Source: Acidobacteriota bacterium (GTDB taxonomy: Bacteria > Acidobacteriota > Blastocatellia > RBC074). From it: 64,000 nt of DNA. Of this stretch, positions 48,557 through 56,962 are shown piece by piece. Under the pieces are notes generated by a model. It had not been told where the DNA came from and made no database searches. It saw nothing but the letters and a program-made list of their open reading frames with translations. Positions within the stretch are counted from its first letter, which is position 1; each line of letters begins with the position of its first letter. The stretch is taken from the NCBI GenBank assembly GCA_018269055.1, contig JAFDVI010000009.1:1-64000 (forward strand), given 5' to 3'. The position numbers and the translations under genes were made by a program.

Positions 48557-51160
48557 TCAATTGCGCGATGGATTGCGTTTTGAGCTGACAGGCGTCGGTG
48601 GCGTAGCAACAGGTTTCAAGTTGGCTTCAAACAGTTTCAGGATGCGTTTGTATTCGTCCGCCCAGCTTGTCGGTTGGACGAAGCCGTGATCTTCGACCGG
48701 GTACATTGCCAGTTCCCAGTTGTCCTTGCGCAATTCGATCAGCCGCTGCGCCAACCGCACCGAATCCTGAAAGTTGACGTTGACATCCACCACGCCGTGG
48801 CAAATCAGCAACGCGCCTTTCAGTCCGTTGGCGAAGTAGATCGGCGAGCTTTGTTTGTAAGCTTCAACGTCGTGTTGCGGTTCGTTCAGGATGTTCGCCG
48901 TGTAACCGTGATTGTAATGCGCCCAATCCGTGACCGGGCGCAATGCCGCGCCTGCCGCGAACACGTCGGCTTCGGTGAACATCGCCATCAGGGTGATGAA
49001 TCCGCCGTAACTGCCGCCGTAAAGCCCGATCCGTTTGGGATCAACGCCGTATTCACGTACCAGCCACTTGGCCGCGTCAACGTGATCGGTTAAATCTTTG
49101 CCGCCCATGTGCCGGTAAATGCCTGTTCGCCAATCGCGCCCGTATCCGGCGGAACCGCGATAATCCACGTCCATCACCAGATAACCGCGCTCGACCAACA
49201 GATGATGGAACATATATTCGCGGAAATAGCTGCTCCACCATTTGTGAACGTTTTGCAGGTAACCGGCTCCATGAACGAAAAAGACCGCCGGGCCGCCCGG
49301 TTTCCAGTTCGCCGGTTTATACAATCGCGCAGGAACTTCCACGCCATCGCGCGCTTTGAACGTGACGATTGGCGGATCAACCCAGTTGTAGCTCAGCCAT
49401 TCTTCGGTCGGCGATGTTGTGACCTGCTTGATTTCATTTGCCGAAGCGTTTGGTTTGTTCGGCGCCAGGTAAAGCTCCGGTGGGCGATTGCTGTACGAAC
49501 GAATGATTGCCAGCGTCGTTTCGTCGGGCGAAATTGTCGCGTCGTTGTTGCCCGCCATGGTTGTGATGCGCGTGCGTTCGCCGCCGGTCACAGGCATCGA
49601 ATACAAATGACGCTCGAACGGACTGCCTTCGCTGGAGGTGAAATAGAATTTGGTTTTGTCCTGCGACAAACGAACGTCGGAAACTTCAAACTTGCCGGAG
49701 GTGAGTTGTTTCGGCTCGCCACCATCAATCGAAACCGTGTACAGATGCGACCAACCGTCGCGTTCTGACCCGAAGTAAATCGTTTTGTTGTCCGGCAACC
49801 AGCCCAGCGCGAACGAAGCGGGGCCGCCAACCCAGGCTTCATCGTGCAAATGATCCAGCACCTTGGTTTTGCCCGTGGCCGGATCAACCAGCAAAATCCA
49901 GCGGTCTTTGTTGTCTGCTGCGCGTGCTAAAGCGACTGCGTGCTGGCTGTCTTCAGCCCATTGCGCGCTGCCGAGTTGCACATCGCGTTCGCGCTCCTGT
50001 GGTCGCCGACCTTGACCTTGCGCCTGATTCGACTGAGACGCCGCCGGACCGTTCTGGCGGCCAGCTTCTGAAGCCGGAGATGCCGTTGGCGCAGCCGGTT
50101 GCTTTTGTCCGTGATCCACCCAATTTACGTCGCCGGTTTTGACCGACAGGATCGCCAAACGAGCGCGGCTTTGCGCATCGCCGACTTTGCTGCGTCCCGG
50201 AATGTCTTCGGTATACCCGGAATCGCTGACGTAGTTCGGAACGATGGTGTTCTTCGCGCCCGTTGCCGGTTGAAAGACGGTGGCGATGACATAGTTGCCG
50301 TCCGGTGAAAGGTTCAGATTGCCAACCGATTGCCCGGCGGGCGGCGAAAACGATTTACGGGTTTCGCGTTGTTTGCGTTTAGCCTCTTGGTCTTCACGGT
50401 TTTTGACACGCTCGCTGACGGCTTCAATCAATTCGCGCTCTTCTTTTTTGACGAATTCCTGGCTGTTGTTTCCGCTTTGCTGCTGCGCTTGGCTGGTTTG
50501 AACAGTTTGTGCGCCAGCATTGCCACCGCCGAATCCGCCTCCGCGTCCACCACCAAATCCGCCGCCGCCAAAACCACGCTGTGCCGCAGCCGGTTCGGGC
50601 GCGGTTCCGCCACCTGTGCGAATGTCGGTCAACTGCACCAGCGAGCCGCCATCCAGCGCCATTGAATACAAATTGTTCTGCCGCGTGAAATAAATGTGCT
50701 TTTGATCGCCCGTAAAGCGGGGACTGTTTTCGCCTTCGACAGTCGAAATAATCTGATGGCGCTCGTTCTTGGCGTGATCGTAAACGTAAATGTCGCCGTC
50801 TTCGGCAAACACGCTCAGCTTTTTGTCTTTTGACAATTCGCCCAAAACCGGCGGAGCCTGCCTGGCTTCGTCTTCCGTCAGTTTGCGCAATCCGCTACCG
50901 TCGCGGTTAGCGACGTACAAATCCATTTCCTTCAGTCGAGGCTCACCTGCGCGCTTCCAGCGGAAATACACGCGCTGGCTGTCCTGCGACCAAAACACGC
51001 GCGAAGGCTCGTAGCCGACCAAATCCGGGCCGCGCATAATGCTGTCCACGGTCAACTCAAATTTCTTCGACTGAGCTTGTTGGGCCTGGCGGGGAAAAGG
51101 TAATAGCAATGCAAAAACGCAAAGCACAGAAAGCGAAATGCGAGAAACTAATTTCTTCAT
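48557..51160 (-). CDS. Exported S9-family prolyl oligopeptidase (DPP-IV-like)
   Basis: 867 residues with a signal peptide (1 to about 26). A beta-propeller region (about 40-590) is interrupted by a Gly-rich insert near residues 190-215 and a second low-complexity Gln/Ala/Arg insert near 360-395. The C-terminal alpha/beta hydrolase has Ser717 in GGSYGG, Asp792 in GVVDVNV and His825 in EDHGF. It cleaves short peptides, often after proline, in the periplasm or outside. The inserts are likely flexible loops. It sits between purM (23 bases) and mod (16 bases) on the same strand, which is unusual company for a peptidase. Confidence 0.93.
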   Translation of the reverse strand: MKKLVSRISLSVLCVFALLLPFPRQAQQAQSKKFELTVDSIMRGPDLVGYEPSRVFWSQDSQRVYFRWKRAGEPRLKEMDLYVANRDGSGLRKLTEDEARQAPPVLGELSKDKKLSVFAEDGDIYVYDHAKNERHQIISTVEGENSPRFTGDQKHIYFTRQNNLYSMALDGGSLVQLTDIRTGGGTAPEPAAAQRGFGGGGFGGGRGGGFGGGNAGAQTVQTSQAQQQSGNNSQEFVKKEERELIEAVSERVKNREDQEAKRKQRETRKSFSPPAGQSVGNLNLSPDGNYVIATVFQPATGAKNTIVPNYVSDSGYTEDIPGRSKVGDAQSRARLAILSVKTGDVNWVDHGQKQPAAPTASPASEAGRQNGPAASQSNQAQGQGRRPQERERDVQLGSAQWAEDSQHAVALARAADNKDRWILLVDPATGKTKVLDHLHDEAWVGGPASFALGWLPDNKTIYFGSERDGWSHLYTVSIDGGEPKQLTSGKFEVSDVRLSQDKTKFYFTSSEGSPFERHLYSMPVTGGERTRITTMAGNNDATISPDETTLAIIRSYSNRPPELYLAPNKPNASANEIKQVTTSPTEEWLSYNWVDPPIVTFKARDGVEVPARLYKPANWKPGGPAVFFVHGAGYLQNVHKWWSSYFREYMFHHLLVERGYLVMDVDYRGSAGYGRDWRTGIYRHMGGKDLTDHVDAAKWLVREYGVDPKRIGLYGGSYGGFITLMAMFTEADVFAAGAALRPVTDWAHYNHGYTANILNEPQHDVEAYKQSSPIYFANGLKGALLICHGVVDVNVNFQDSVRLAQRLIELRKDNWELAMYPVEDHGFVQPTSWADEYKRILKLFEANLKPVATPPTPVSSKRNPSRN

Positions 51161-51183
51161 GACTTTAACTTTGGTTAAGAGAG

Positions 51184-52221
51184 TTATACGAATCGGACTT
51201 TGCTTTCACCATCCACGACTTCGCCAAGAATGTAATGCGGTTGGCGGGCGACATTGAACTGATCCTGGACGAATTGCAGGAATTGCGGGCTGGTGATGAC
51301 GACCATGCCGATGCCCATGTTAAATGTGCGCAGCATGTCTTCGCGCGGGACGTTGCCAAGTTTTTGCATCAAATCGTAAACCGGCAGCACGGGCCAACTG
51401 CCTTCTTTGATGGCGACGTCAACATTGCGCGGCAAAATGCGCGGGATGTTTTCAACCAAACCTCCGCCGGTGATGTGCGCCAAGCCTTTGATGACACCTT
51501 CGTGTTCGATCAGGCGTTGCAGCGAGGGCAGGTAGTTTTTGTGCGGCTTGAGTAATTCCTGGCCAACGGTGCAGCCGAGTTCCGGCACATGCTGGTCAAG
51601 CTGGTAACCTCCGGCGTCAAACAAAATCTTGCGCGCCAAACTGTAGCCGTTCGTGTGCAATCCAATCGAAGGCAAACCAATCACCACATCTCCGGTGGTG
51701 ATGCGGCTGCCGTTGATGACTTTCTTTTTGTCCACCACGCCGACAATGAATCCGGCAATGTCGTATTCTCCGTCTTGATAAAACTCCGGCATTTCGGCGG
51801 TTTCGCCGCCGAGCAAGGCGCATTCGCCTTCGCGGCATCCGCGCACCAAACCTTCGACCAGTTTTTCAATCACGTCGGGATACAGTTTGCCGACGGCGAT
51901 GTAATCCAGAAAAAAGAGTGGGCGTGCGCCCTGCACCAAAATGTCGTTGATGCAGTGCGAGACCAGATCGTACCCAACGGTATCGTGAATGCCTGCGGCA
52001 AAGGCGATTTTCAGCTTCGTGCCAACGCCGTCGCAGCTTGCGACCAGCACAGGTTCGCGAATGTCATTGAACAGGCCGCTGAACATGCCTCCGAAGCTGC
52101 CGATTTCCGACATGACGTTCTCGTTAAAAGTCGAGCGCGCCATCTTTTTAATGCGTGCAGTTGCCTGATTGGCGGCGTCAATATCCACGCCAGCGTCTTT
52201 GTAAGTGATTGAATGATTCAT
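51184..52221 (-). CDS. purM: Phosphoribosylformylglycinamidine cyclo-ligase PurM
   Basis: 345 residues, full length for AIR synthetase. Signature stretches: NHSITYKDAGVDIDAAN, VASCDGVGTKLKIAF, GGETAEMPEFY and HITGGGLVENIPRILP. It closes the imidazole ring in step five of purine synthesis using ATP. The start overlaps DUF3006 by four bases and the run continues upstream through a ComEC-like gene to purF. The next gene downstream is the S9 peptidase, not purN. Confidence 0.95.
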   Translation of the reverse strand: MNHSITYKDAGVDIDAANQATARIKKMARSTFNENVMSEIGSFGGMFSGLFNDIREPVLVASCDGVGTKLKIAFAAGIHDTVGYDLVSHCINDILVQGARPLFFLDYIAVGKLYPDVIEKLVEGLVRGCREGECALLGGETAEMPEFYQDGEYDIAGFIVGVVDKKKVINGSRITTGDVVIGLPSIGLHTNGYSLARKILFDAGGYQLDQHVPELGCTVGQELLKPHKNYLPSLQRLIEHEGVIKGLAHITGGGLVENIPRILPRNVDVAIKEGSWPVLPVYDLMQKLGNVPREDMLRTFNMGIGMVVITSPQFLQFVQDQFNVARQPHYILGEVVDGESKVRFV

Positions 52222-52478
52222 AGTTTGAAATGTTCGGGTTGCCCACTTTGTGTGAGTTCGCGTTGAAGTTCGGTTATTCGTTCAAGGGTTGAATTGGTTG
52301 TTTCGGCATCCAGCCGAAAACTGACGATCAGATGATCGCCGACTTTTGCCTTCGGCGGTAACCGGTCGAGCGGCACATCAAATTGAACGCCATCCTCGGC
52401 GAGGATGACTGCCAGACCGCCTTCGATGCGGTCAATGAATGCTTTGAAATCAGTGGTGTTTGGGCAATCGTCAATCAA
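52218..52478 (-). CDS. DUF3006 small protein
   Basis: 86 residues. The pattern FIDRIEGGLAVILAEDGVQFDVPLDRLPPKAKVGDHLIVSF is the DUF3006 beta-barrel, a family of unknown function often found beside ComEC-type metallo-beta-lactamase genes. Here it overlaps such a gene by eight bases and purM by four. Co-translation with the MBL protein is likely. Its place in a purine operon may be only hitch-hiking. Confidence 0.8.
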   Translation of the reverse strand: MIDDCPNTTDFKAFIDRIEGGLAVILAEDGVQFDVPLDRLPPKAKVGDHLIVSFRLDAETTNSTLERITELQRELTQSGQPEHFKL

Positions 52479-53496
52479 TCTCTTCTTTTTGTGTGAAGCC
52501 CCTGGCGGTTGCCGAGGCTTTTTTCGGTTGCGTCAACAATTCTTCCAGTTCAACCCGGCCTTGCCACAATGAAGCTAGACTGGCTTGGCGATTGGTCGAA
52601 ACCTGAAAGGTGTTGCCATCGGAAACAATCGCAATTTCGCCGCTTAAATCGGTTCGATAAACTTGAACATTCGATCTTCGCAATCGGTCCAGCGTCGGTT
52701 GTGATGGATGCCCGTACCGGTTATCCGCCCCGCAGGAAATGATCGCGGTTTGTGGAGCGACGGCGCTCAAAAAACTTTCGCTGGTAGCGTAACGAGACCC
52801 GTGATGGCCGACTTTCAGCACCTGGGCGCGAAGGGACGTTTTCGTTTTGATCATTTCCGCTTCGGTTTCCGTTTCGGCGTCGCCGGTAAAGAGCATGGAA
52901 AAATTGCCGTACGTCAGCCGCAGCACAATCGAGTTCGCATTTTCCACGCTGCCGCCTTCGCGAACTGGTGTGATCCAACGCTCATTGCCGCGCGGGTTAA
53001 AGGCTTCCAAATGCACACCGGAATCCAGATCGAAGGTCTGTCCTTTTCCGGCTTTGATGTAATTGACCTTTCGCTCTTTGACGGCGCGCAGCAGTTTTTC
53101 GTATTCCGTGCTGGAGAACGATTGGCCGCTGTCGAGCAATTGTTTTACTGTCAGTTTGCCGATCACACGCCGCAACCCTGCAATGTGGTCGGCGTGCGGA
53201 TGTGTCGCAACGGCCAGATCAATGGTTCGTATATTTCGTCGTTGTAACGCAGCGACTACGGCATCGCCCGCTTGAACATTTCCGGCATCAATCAAAACCG
53301 TTTTTCCACCGGGGGAAACGATCAACAGCCCATCTCCCTGGCCGACATCCAAGGCAAAAATCTGCAACCTGCCTTTGGTTTCAAACGGCTGTGGAGTCGG
53401 CGGCGGCTCGGTTCTGTATCGCCGCAGCCAGTAAATCATGCCAAGGAGAATCGCTGCAACGAAGACAATGGCAAAAAAGGTTTTCAAAAATCGCAT
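52471..53496 (-). CDS. ComEC/Rec2-like metallo-beta-lactamase-fold protein, membrane-anchored
   Basis: 341 residues. One N-terminal helix (about 5-25) anchors it, with the catalytic domain outside. The MBL motif THPHADHIAGL follows FALDVGQGDGLLI and LIDAGN, and VGHHGSRYATSE completes the metal site. This matches the C-terminal nuclease-like domain of ComEC, without the ten-helix channel. It may hydrolyse DNA or another phosphodiester in the periplasm (inference). The last 30 residues are basic. It is embedded between purF and purM and overlaps DUF3006. Confidence 0.87.
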   Translation of the reverse strand: MRFLKTFFAIVFVAAILLGMIYWLRRYRTEPPPTPQPFETKGRLQIFALDVGQGDGLLIVSPGGKTVLIDAGNVQAGDAVVAALQRRNIRTIDLAVATHPHADHIAGLRRVIGKLTVKQLLDSGQSFSSTEYEKLLRAVKERKVNYIKAGKGQTFDLDSGVHLEAFNPRGNERWITPVREGGSVENANSIVLRLTYGNFSMLFTGDAETETEAEMIKTKTSLRAQVLKVGHHGSRYATSESFLSAVAPQTAIISCGADNRYGHPSQPTLDRLRRSNVQVYRTDLSGEIAIVSDGNTFQVSTNRQASLASLWQGRVELEELLTQPKKASATARGFTQKEEID

Positions 53497-53498
53497 CG

Positions 53499-54908
53499 TC
53501 AGTCGGCGGCTACGGATTCGCGTTCATGCGAAGTCATGACCTTCCTTCCCAATTGCGTCGGATATTTCCCGGTGTAACAAGCCGTGCAGAATTTTGTGTT
53601 GGCAGGATCGCCAACCGCTTCCAGCATTCCCTGCAGGCTCAGGTAGCCCAGCGAATCCGCTTCCAGAAACTGACGAATTTCTTCGACCGAAGCTTGCGCG
53701 GCGATCAGTTCCTCGCGCGTTGGCGTGTCCACGCCGTAATAACACGGCGCAATAGTCGGCGGGCAACTGATGCGCATGTGAACTTCGCGCGCGCCTGCGT
53801 CTCGGACCATCTTGACGATCTTTTTGGAAGTCGTACCGCGCACGATGGAATCATCAATCAACACCACGCGTTTGCCTTCGATCAGGTCGCGCACCGGGTT
53901 GAGCTTGATCTTCACACCGAAGTGGCGAATGGACGAGCGCGGTTCGATGAAGGTGCGCCCGACGTAATGGTTGCGCATCAGCCCGAAGCGAAACTTCAGT
54001 CCCGATTCGGCGGCAAATCCGATTGCGGCGGCGACGCCGGAATCGGGAATGGGCACGACAATCTCCGCATTCACCGGATGTTCTCGCGCCAGATGACGAC
54101 CGAACAGATGGCGGCTTTTATTGACGCTGCGGCCAAACACCAGCGAATCGGGCCGCGAAAAATAAACGTGTTCAAAAATGCAGTGCGACACAGGTTTGTC
54201 GGGAAATGGGTGCAAGCTGTAAATTCCACCGGCTTCAACGACGACGACTTCGCCCGGTTCGACATCGCGTATGTATTTCGCGCCGATTAGGTCGAACGCG
54301 CAGGTTTCCGATGCAAACACCGTCGCGCCTTCCAATTCGCCCAGGCACAGCGGGCGAAAGCCGCGCGGATCGCGCGCCGCGATCAATTTGTCCGGCGTCA
54401 CAAACAGCATTGAATACGCGCCTTCTTCGTTTCGCAATGCTTCGATAATTGCTTCGACAACGTCGCCTGCGCGCGAACGGGCGATGCGGTGCAGCACGAC
54501 TTCCGTGTCCGAGGTGGAAGAGAAAATGGCTCCGTCGCGTTCCAGTTGGAATCGTGCTTCCGTGGCATCGGGGAGATTTCCGTTATGGCAAAGCGCGATC
54601 TGTCCAAAGCTGCATTTGACGGAAAACGGTTGAGCTTCGTTCAGGCTGACTTTGCCGGCGGTGGAGTACCGAACATGACCGATGGCCACGCGTCCTGGCA
54701 ATTGCCCCAGATTTTCTTCCCGGAAAATGTCGCTGACATGTCCCATGCCGCGTTCGGTGTGCAGCCGTTCGCCATCGGACGAAACAATGCCAGCCGACTC
54801 CTGCCCGCGATGTTGCAGCGCGTACAATCCCAGATAAGCAAGCCTGGCTGCTTCTTCGTGGCCGAAAATGCCAAAGACGCCGCACTCTTCATGAAGTTTA
54901 TCGAACAT
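53499..54908 (-). CDS. purF: Amidophosphoribosyltransferase PurF
   Basis: 469 residues. An eight-residue propeptide precedes Cys9 (CGVFGIFGHEEA), the N-terminal nucleophile of the glutaminase. The PRPP loop is VVLIDDSIVRGTT. Cysteines including CTACYTG near the end mark the iron-sulfur type found in Bacillus. It makes phosphoribosylamine, the first step of purine synthesis, and is feedback-inhibited by nucleotides. It heads the minus-strand run that continues to purM. No riboswitch or purine box was recognised in the 150-base spacer with queD. Confidence 0.95.
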   Translation of the reverse strand: MFDKLHEECGVFGIFGHEEAARLAYLGLYALQHRGQESAGIVSSDGERLHTERGMGHVSDIFREENLGQLPGRVAIGHVRYSTAGKVSLNEAQPFSVKCSFGQIALCHNGNLPDATEARFQLERDGAIFSSTSDTEVVLHRIARSRAGDVVEAIIEALRNEEGAYSMLFVTPDKLIAARDPRGFRPLCLGELEGATVFASETCAFDLIGAKYIRDVEPGEVVVVEAGGIYSLHPFPDKPVSHCIFEHVYFSRPDSLVFGRSVNKSRHLFGRHLAREHPVNAEIVVPIPDSGVAAAIGFAAESGLKFRFGLMRNHYVGRTFIEPRSSIRHFGVKIKLNPVRDLIEGKRVVLIDDSIVRGTTSKKIVKMVRDAGAREVHMRISCPPTIAPCYYGVDTPTREELIAAQASVEEIRQFLEADSLGYLSLQGMLEAVGDPANTKFCTACYTGKYPTQLGRKVMTSHERESVAAD

Positions 54909-54979
54909 AATTGGTAATGACTGACGTAAAACGATGAAAGCATCTGCAAATTAAGTTGCAGTATAAACAACCGCGCTGG

Positions 54980-55010
54980 TTGGCGAAAGCAAGGCGGCAA
55001 TGGCTATAAT
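54980..55010 (+). promoter_or_regulatory. Candidate housekeeping promoter of queD
   Basis: TTGGCG (54980-54985) and a perfect TATAAT (55005-55010) are 19 bases apart, slightly long. The queD ATG follows 49 bases after the -10. Confidence 0.35.
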
Positions 55011-55058
55011 TGGGCTTAAAGAAAATAATTCGCAAAACGATCACAGTGGAGAAGTGAG

Positions 55059-55439
55059 ATGGCCACAAGAGAAGTAATGATTGAAATGGGGTTTTCTTCG
55101 GCGCACGCATTGCGCGGATATCAGGGCAAGTGCGAAAACACGCACGGCCACAATTATCGCGTTGAAGTGTATGTGCGCGGCGAACGGTTGAATGACATCG
55201 GGTTGCTGGTTGATTTCAAAGACTTAAAGGCCGCGACAAAAAAAGTCGTAGATTACCTGGACCACAAAAACATCAATGAATTGCCGCCGTTCGATAAAGA
55301 ATTGAATCCTTCGGCAGAGGAAATGGCGGGATTCTTTTTTCATGAAGTCGGACGCCAGATCAATGACGACCGTGTCGAAGTGTATAAGGTGCGCGTTTGG
55401 GAAACCGACACCTGCGCGGCGACGTATTGGATTGATTGA
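55059..55439 (+). CDS. queD: 6-carboxytetrahydropterin synthase QueD
   Basis: 126 residues. The PTPS fold carries the zinc and active-site residues: FSSAHAL with the first zinc His, CENTHGHNY with the catalytic Cys and two more zinc His, and ETDTC near the end. The CENTHGHNY form matches QueD, which turns dihydroneopterin triphosphate into 6-carboxytetrahydropterin for queuosine and related deazapurines. No other que genes lie in this window. Divergent from purF, an interesting GTP-consuming neighbour. Confidence 0.9.
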   Translation: MATREVMIEMGFSSAHALRGYQGKCENTHGHNYRVEVYVRGERLNDIGLLVDFKDLKAATKKVVDYLDHKNINELPPFDKELNPSAEEMAGFFFHEVGRQINDDRVEVYKVRVWETDTCAATYWID

Positions 55440-55451
55440 AAATTCGTTCAG

Positions 55452-55500
55452 AGTTCAAGCTTCAGCTTGTCTTTATCATCAACAAGCTGAAGCTTGAACT
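55452..55500. repeat. Perfect 19-bp inverted repeat after queD
   Basis: The arm at 55452-55470 (agttcaagcttcagcttgt) pairs exactly with 55482-55500 around an 11-base loop. It lacks a strong T-tract, so it could be a transcript-stabilising hairpin or a dispersed palindromic repeat instead of a terminator. Confidence 0.85.
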
Positions 55501-55528
55501 TTGAGCCATTTATCTAAGGAGCGGAGCA

Positions 55529-55795
55529 ATGTCTGAAGTTAAAAGCGAAAATTTTTTAGATGATGTGATTGATTCATTTTGGGCGTGTTTGCCGGAGGAA
55601 GCCGCTGACAATCTGGCAACCTTCAAAAAGGAGGTCCTCAAAGGGTTTCGCAGCGCGGTGGATTCTTTTGTGGATACCGCAGTCGCCAACACGGATCGCC
55701 ATGTGGAAAATGCCCGTAAAATCCGCGAAGAATGGCGTGCCGAATGTGCTGCGGAAGCTTCTGACGAAACTCCACCCAATCCCGCCGCCGCTTGA
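55529..55795 (+). CDS. Small hypothetical protein, acidic helical
   Basis: 88 residues with AAGGA nine bases upstream of the ATG. The sequence is almost wholly helix-forming (DDVIDSFWACLPEEAADNLATFKKEVLKGFRSAVDSFVD), with heptad-like spacing and a Pro-rich acidic tail. No membrane segment or signal. It sits between queD and thiO, 18 bases before thiO, and is probably co-transcribed with it. The amphipathic helices suggest a membrane-surface or coiled-coil role like that of ElaB- or apolipoprotein-type proteins, but I do not recognise a family. Confidence 0.6.
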   Translation: MSEVKSENFLDDVIDSFWACLPEEAADNLATFKKEVLKGFRSAVDSFVDTAVANTDRHVENARKIREEWRAECAAEASDETPPNPAAA

Positions 55796-55813
55796 GCATC
55801 TCGAATTTTTTCA

Positions 55814-56962
55814 ATGTCCGAAACTCAAAAACAGTTTGACTCCGCTGTGATTGGCGGCGGGGTAATTGGCTGCGCCATTGCCTGGCGCTTGGCTCAGGCG
55901 GGAATGAAGGTTGTGGTCATCGAACGCGGCGAAATAGGCCGCGAAGCTTCGCAAGCCGCCGGAGGGATGCTGGTTCCATTGGCAGAAGCTGACGAAGCCG
56001 ACGATCTGTTTGACCTTTGCGTTGCCAGTCGGGCGCTGTACGCCGATTTTGCGCAAGAGCTTCAGCAAGCCAGCGGAACGAACATCGAATACAGGACTGA
56101 AGGCACGCTATATCTGTCGCTGACCGATGAAGACGACGAAGAGTTGGAACGTCGTTGGCAATGGCAACACGCCGCCGGGTTGAATGTAAAACGGTTGAAT
56201 GCCGACTGCGCGCGGAAGTTGGAACCGCAGATCAATGACAAGCTCCGCTGGGCGCTGAAATTTCCCGATGATCATCAAGTCAACAACCGTCTATTGATTC
56301 AAGCGCTTTACCTTGCAGCCCAAAGAATTGGAGTCGAATTCCAAACCCAAACCGAAGCCGAGCGGTTGTTGATCGAAAGCCGCGCCGGGCGAAAACAGAT
56401 TGTCGGCGTCACAACCTCGCGCGGCGAAGTCCGCAGCAACACGGTGATCGTCGCAGCCGGAAGCTGGTCGAGTTTGCTGAAAACCGAAGCTGAAACTTTG
56501 TTGCCAAAACTAAAAGTTGAACCCGTACATGGCCAAATGGTGGCAGTCGAAATGCCCGCGCGCCCAGTCAATCACATCATCTATTCATGTCGAGCTTATG
56601 TTGTTCCGCGACTCAGCGGAGTTTTGATTGCCGGTTCCACCAGCGACAAATTTGGCTTTGAAAAACGTGTGACGGCTGGCGGCTTGGCTTCCATCATTGG
56701 GCGGGCGAAAGAAATCCTGCCTGGTTTCGGCAATCTGACTGTTATTGAAACCTGGTCAGGATTGCGCCCGCGCGCATCTGACGGACTGCCGGTCATCGGC
56801 ATTGACGATTCCGTTGCAGGGTTGATTTATGCCACAGGGCATTACCGCAACGGCATTTTGCTGACTCCTGTCACGGCCAAAGCCGTCAGCGAAATCGTCC
56901 TGAAAGGGGAAAGCAGCATTGCTCTCTCGCCATTTTCCTCTTCACGCTTTAGTCCGAAGTAA
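55814..56962 (+). CDS. thiO: Glycine oxidase ThiO (FAD-dependent)
   Basis: 382 residues. FAD motif SAVIGGGVIGCAIAWRLAQAGMKVVVIERG, then GREASQAAGGML, both typical of ThiO and D-amino-acid oxidases. The C-terminal GLRPRASDGLPVIG and ATGHYRNGILLTPVTA are strongly ThiO-like. It oxidises glycine to iminoglycine for the thiazole ring of thiamine. No other thiamine gene or TPP riboswitch is beside it. Its end overlaps the convergent Nudix gene by 14 bases. Confidence 0.9.
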   Translation: MSETQKQFDSAVIGGGVIGCAIAWRLAQAGMKVVVIERGEIGREASQAAGGMLVPLAEADEADDLFDLCVASRALYADFAQELQQASGTNIEYRTEGTLYLSLTDEDDEELERRWQWQHAAGLNVKRLNADCARKLEPQINDKLRWALKFPDDHQVNNRLLIQALYLAAQRIGVEFQTQTEAERLLIESRAGRKQIVGVTTSRGEVRSNTVIVAAGSWSSLLKTEAETLLPKLKVEPVHGQMVAVEMPARPVNHIIYSCRAYVVPRLSGVLIAGSTSDKFGFEKRVTAGGLASIIGRAKEILPGFGNLTVIETWSGLRPRASDGLPVIGIDDSVAGLIYATGHYRNGILLTPVTAKAVSEIVLKGESSIALSPFSSSRFSPK

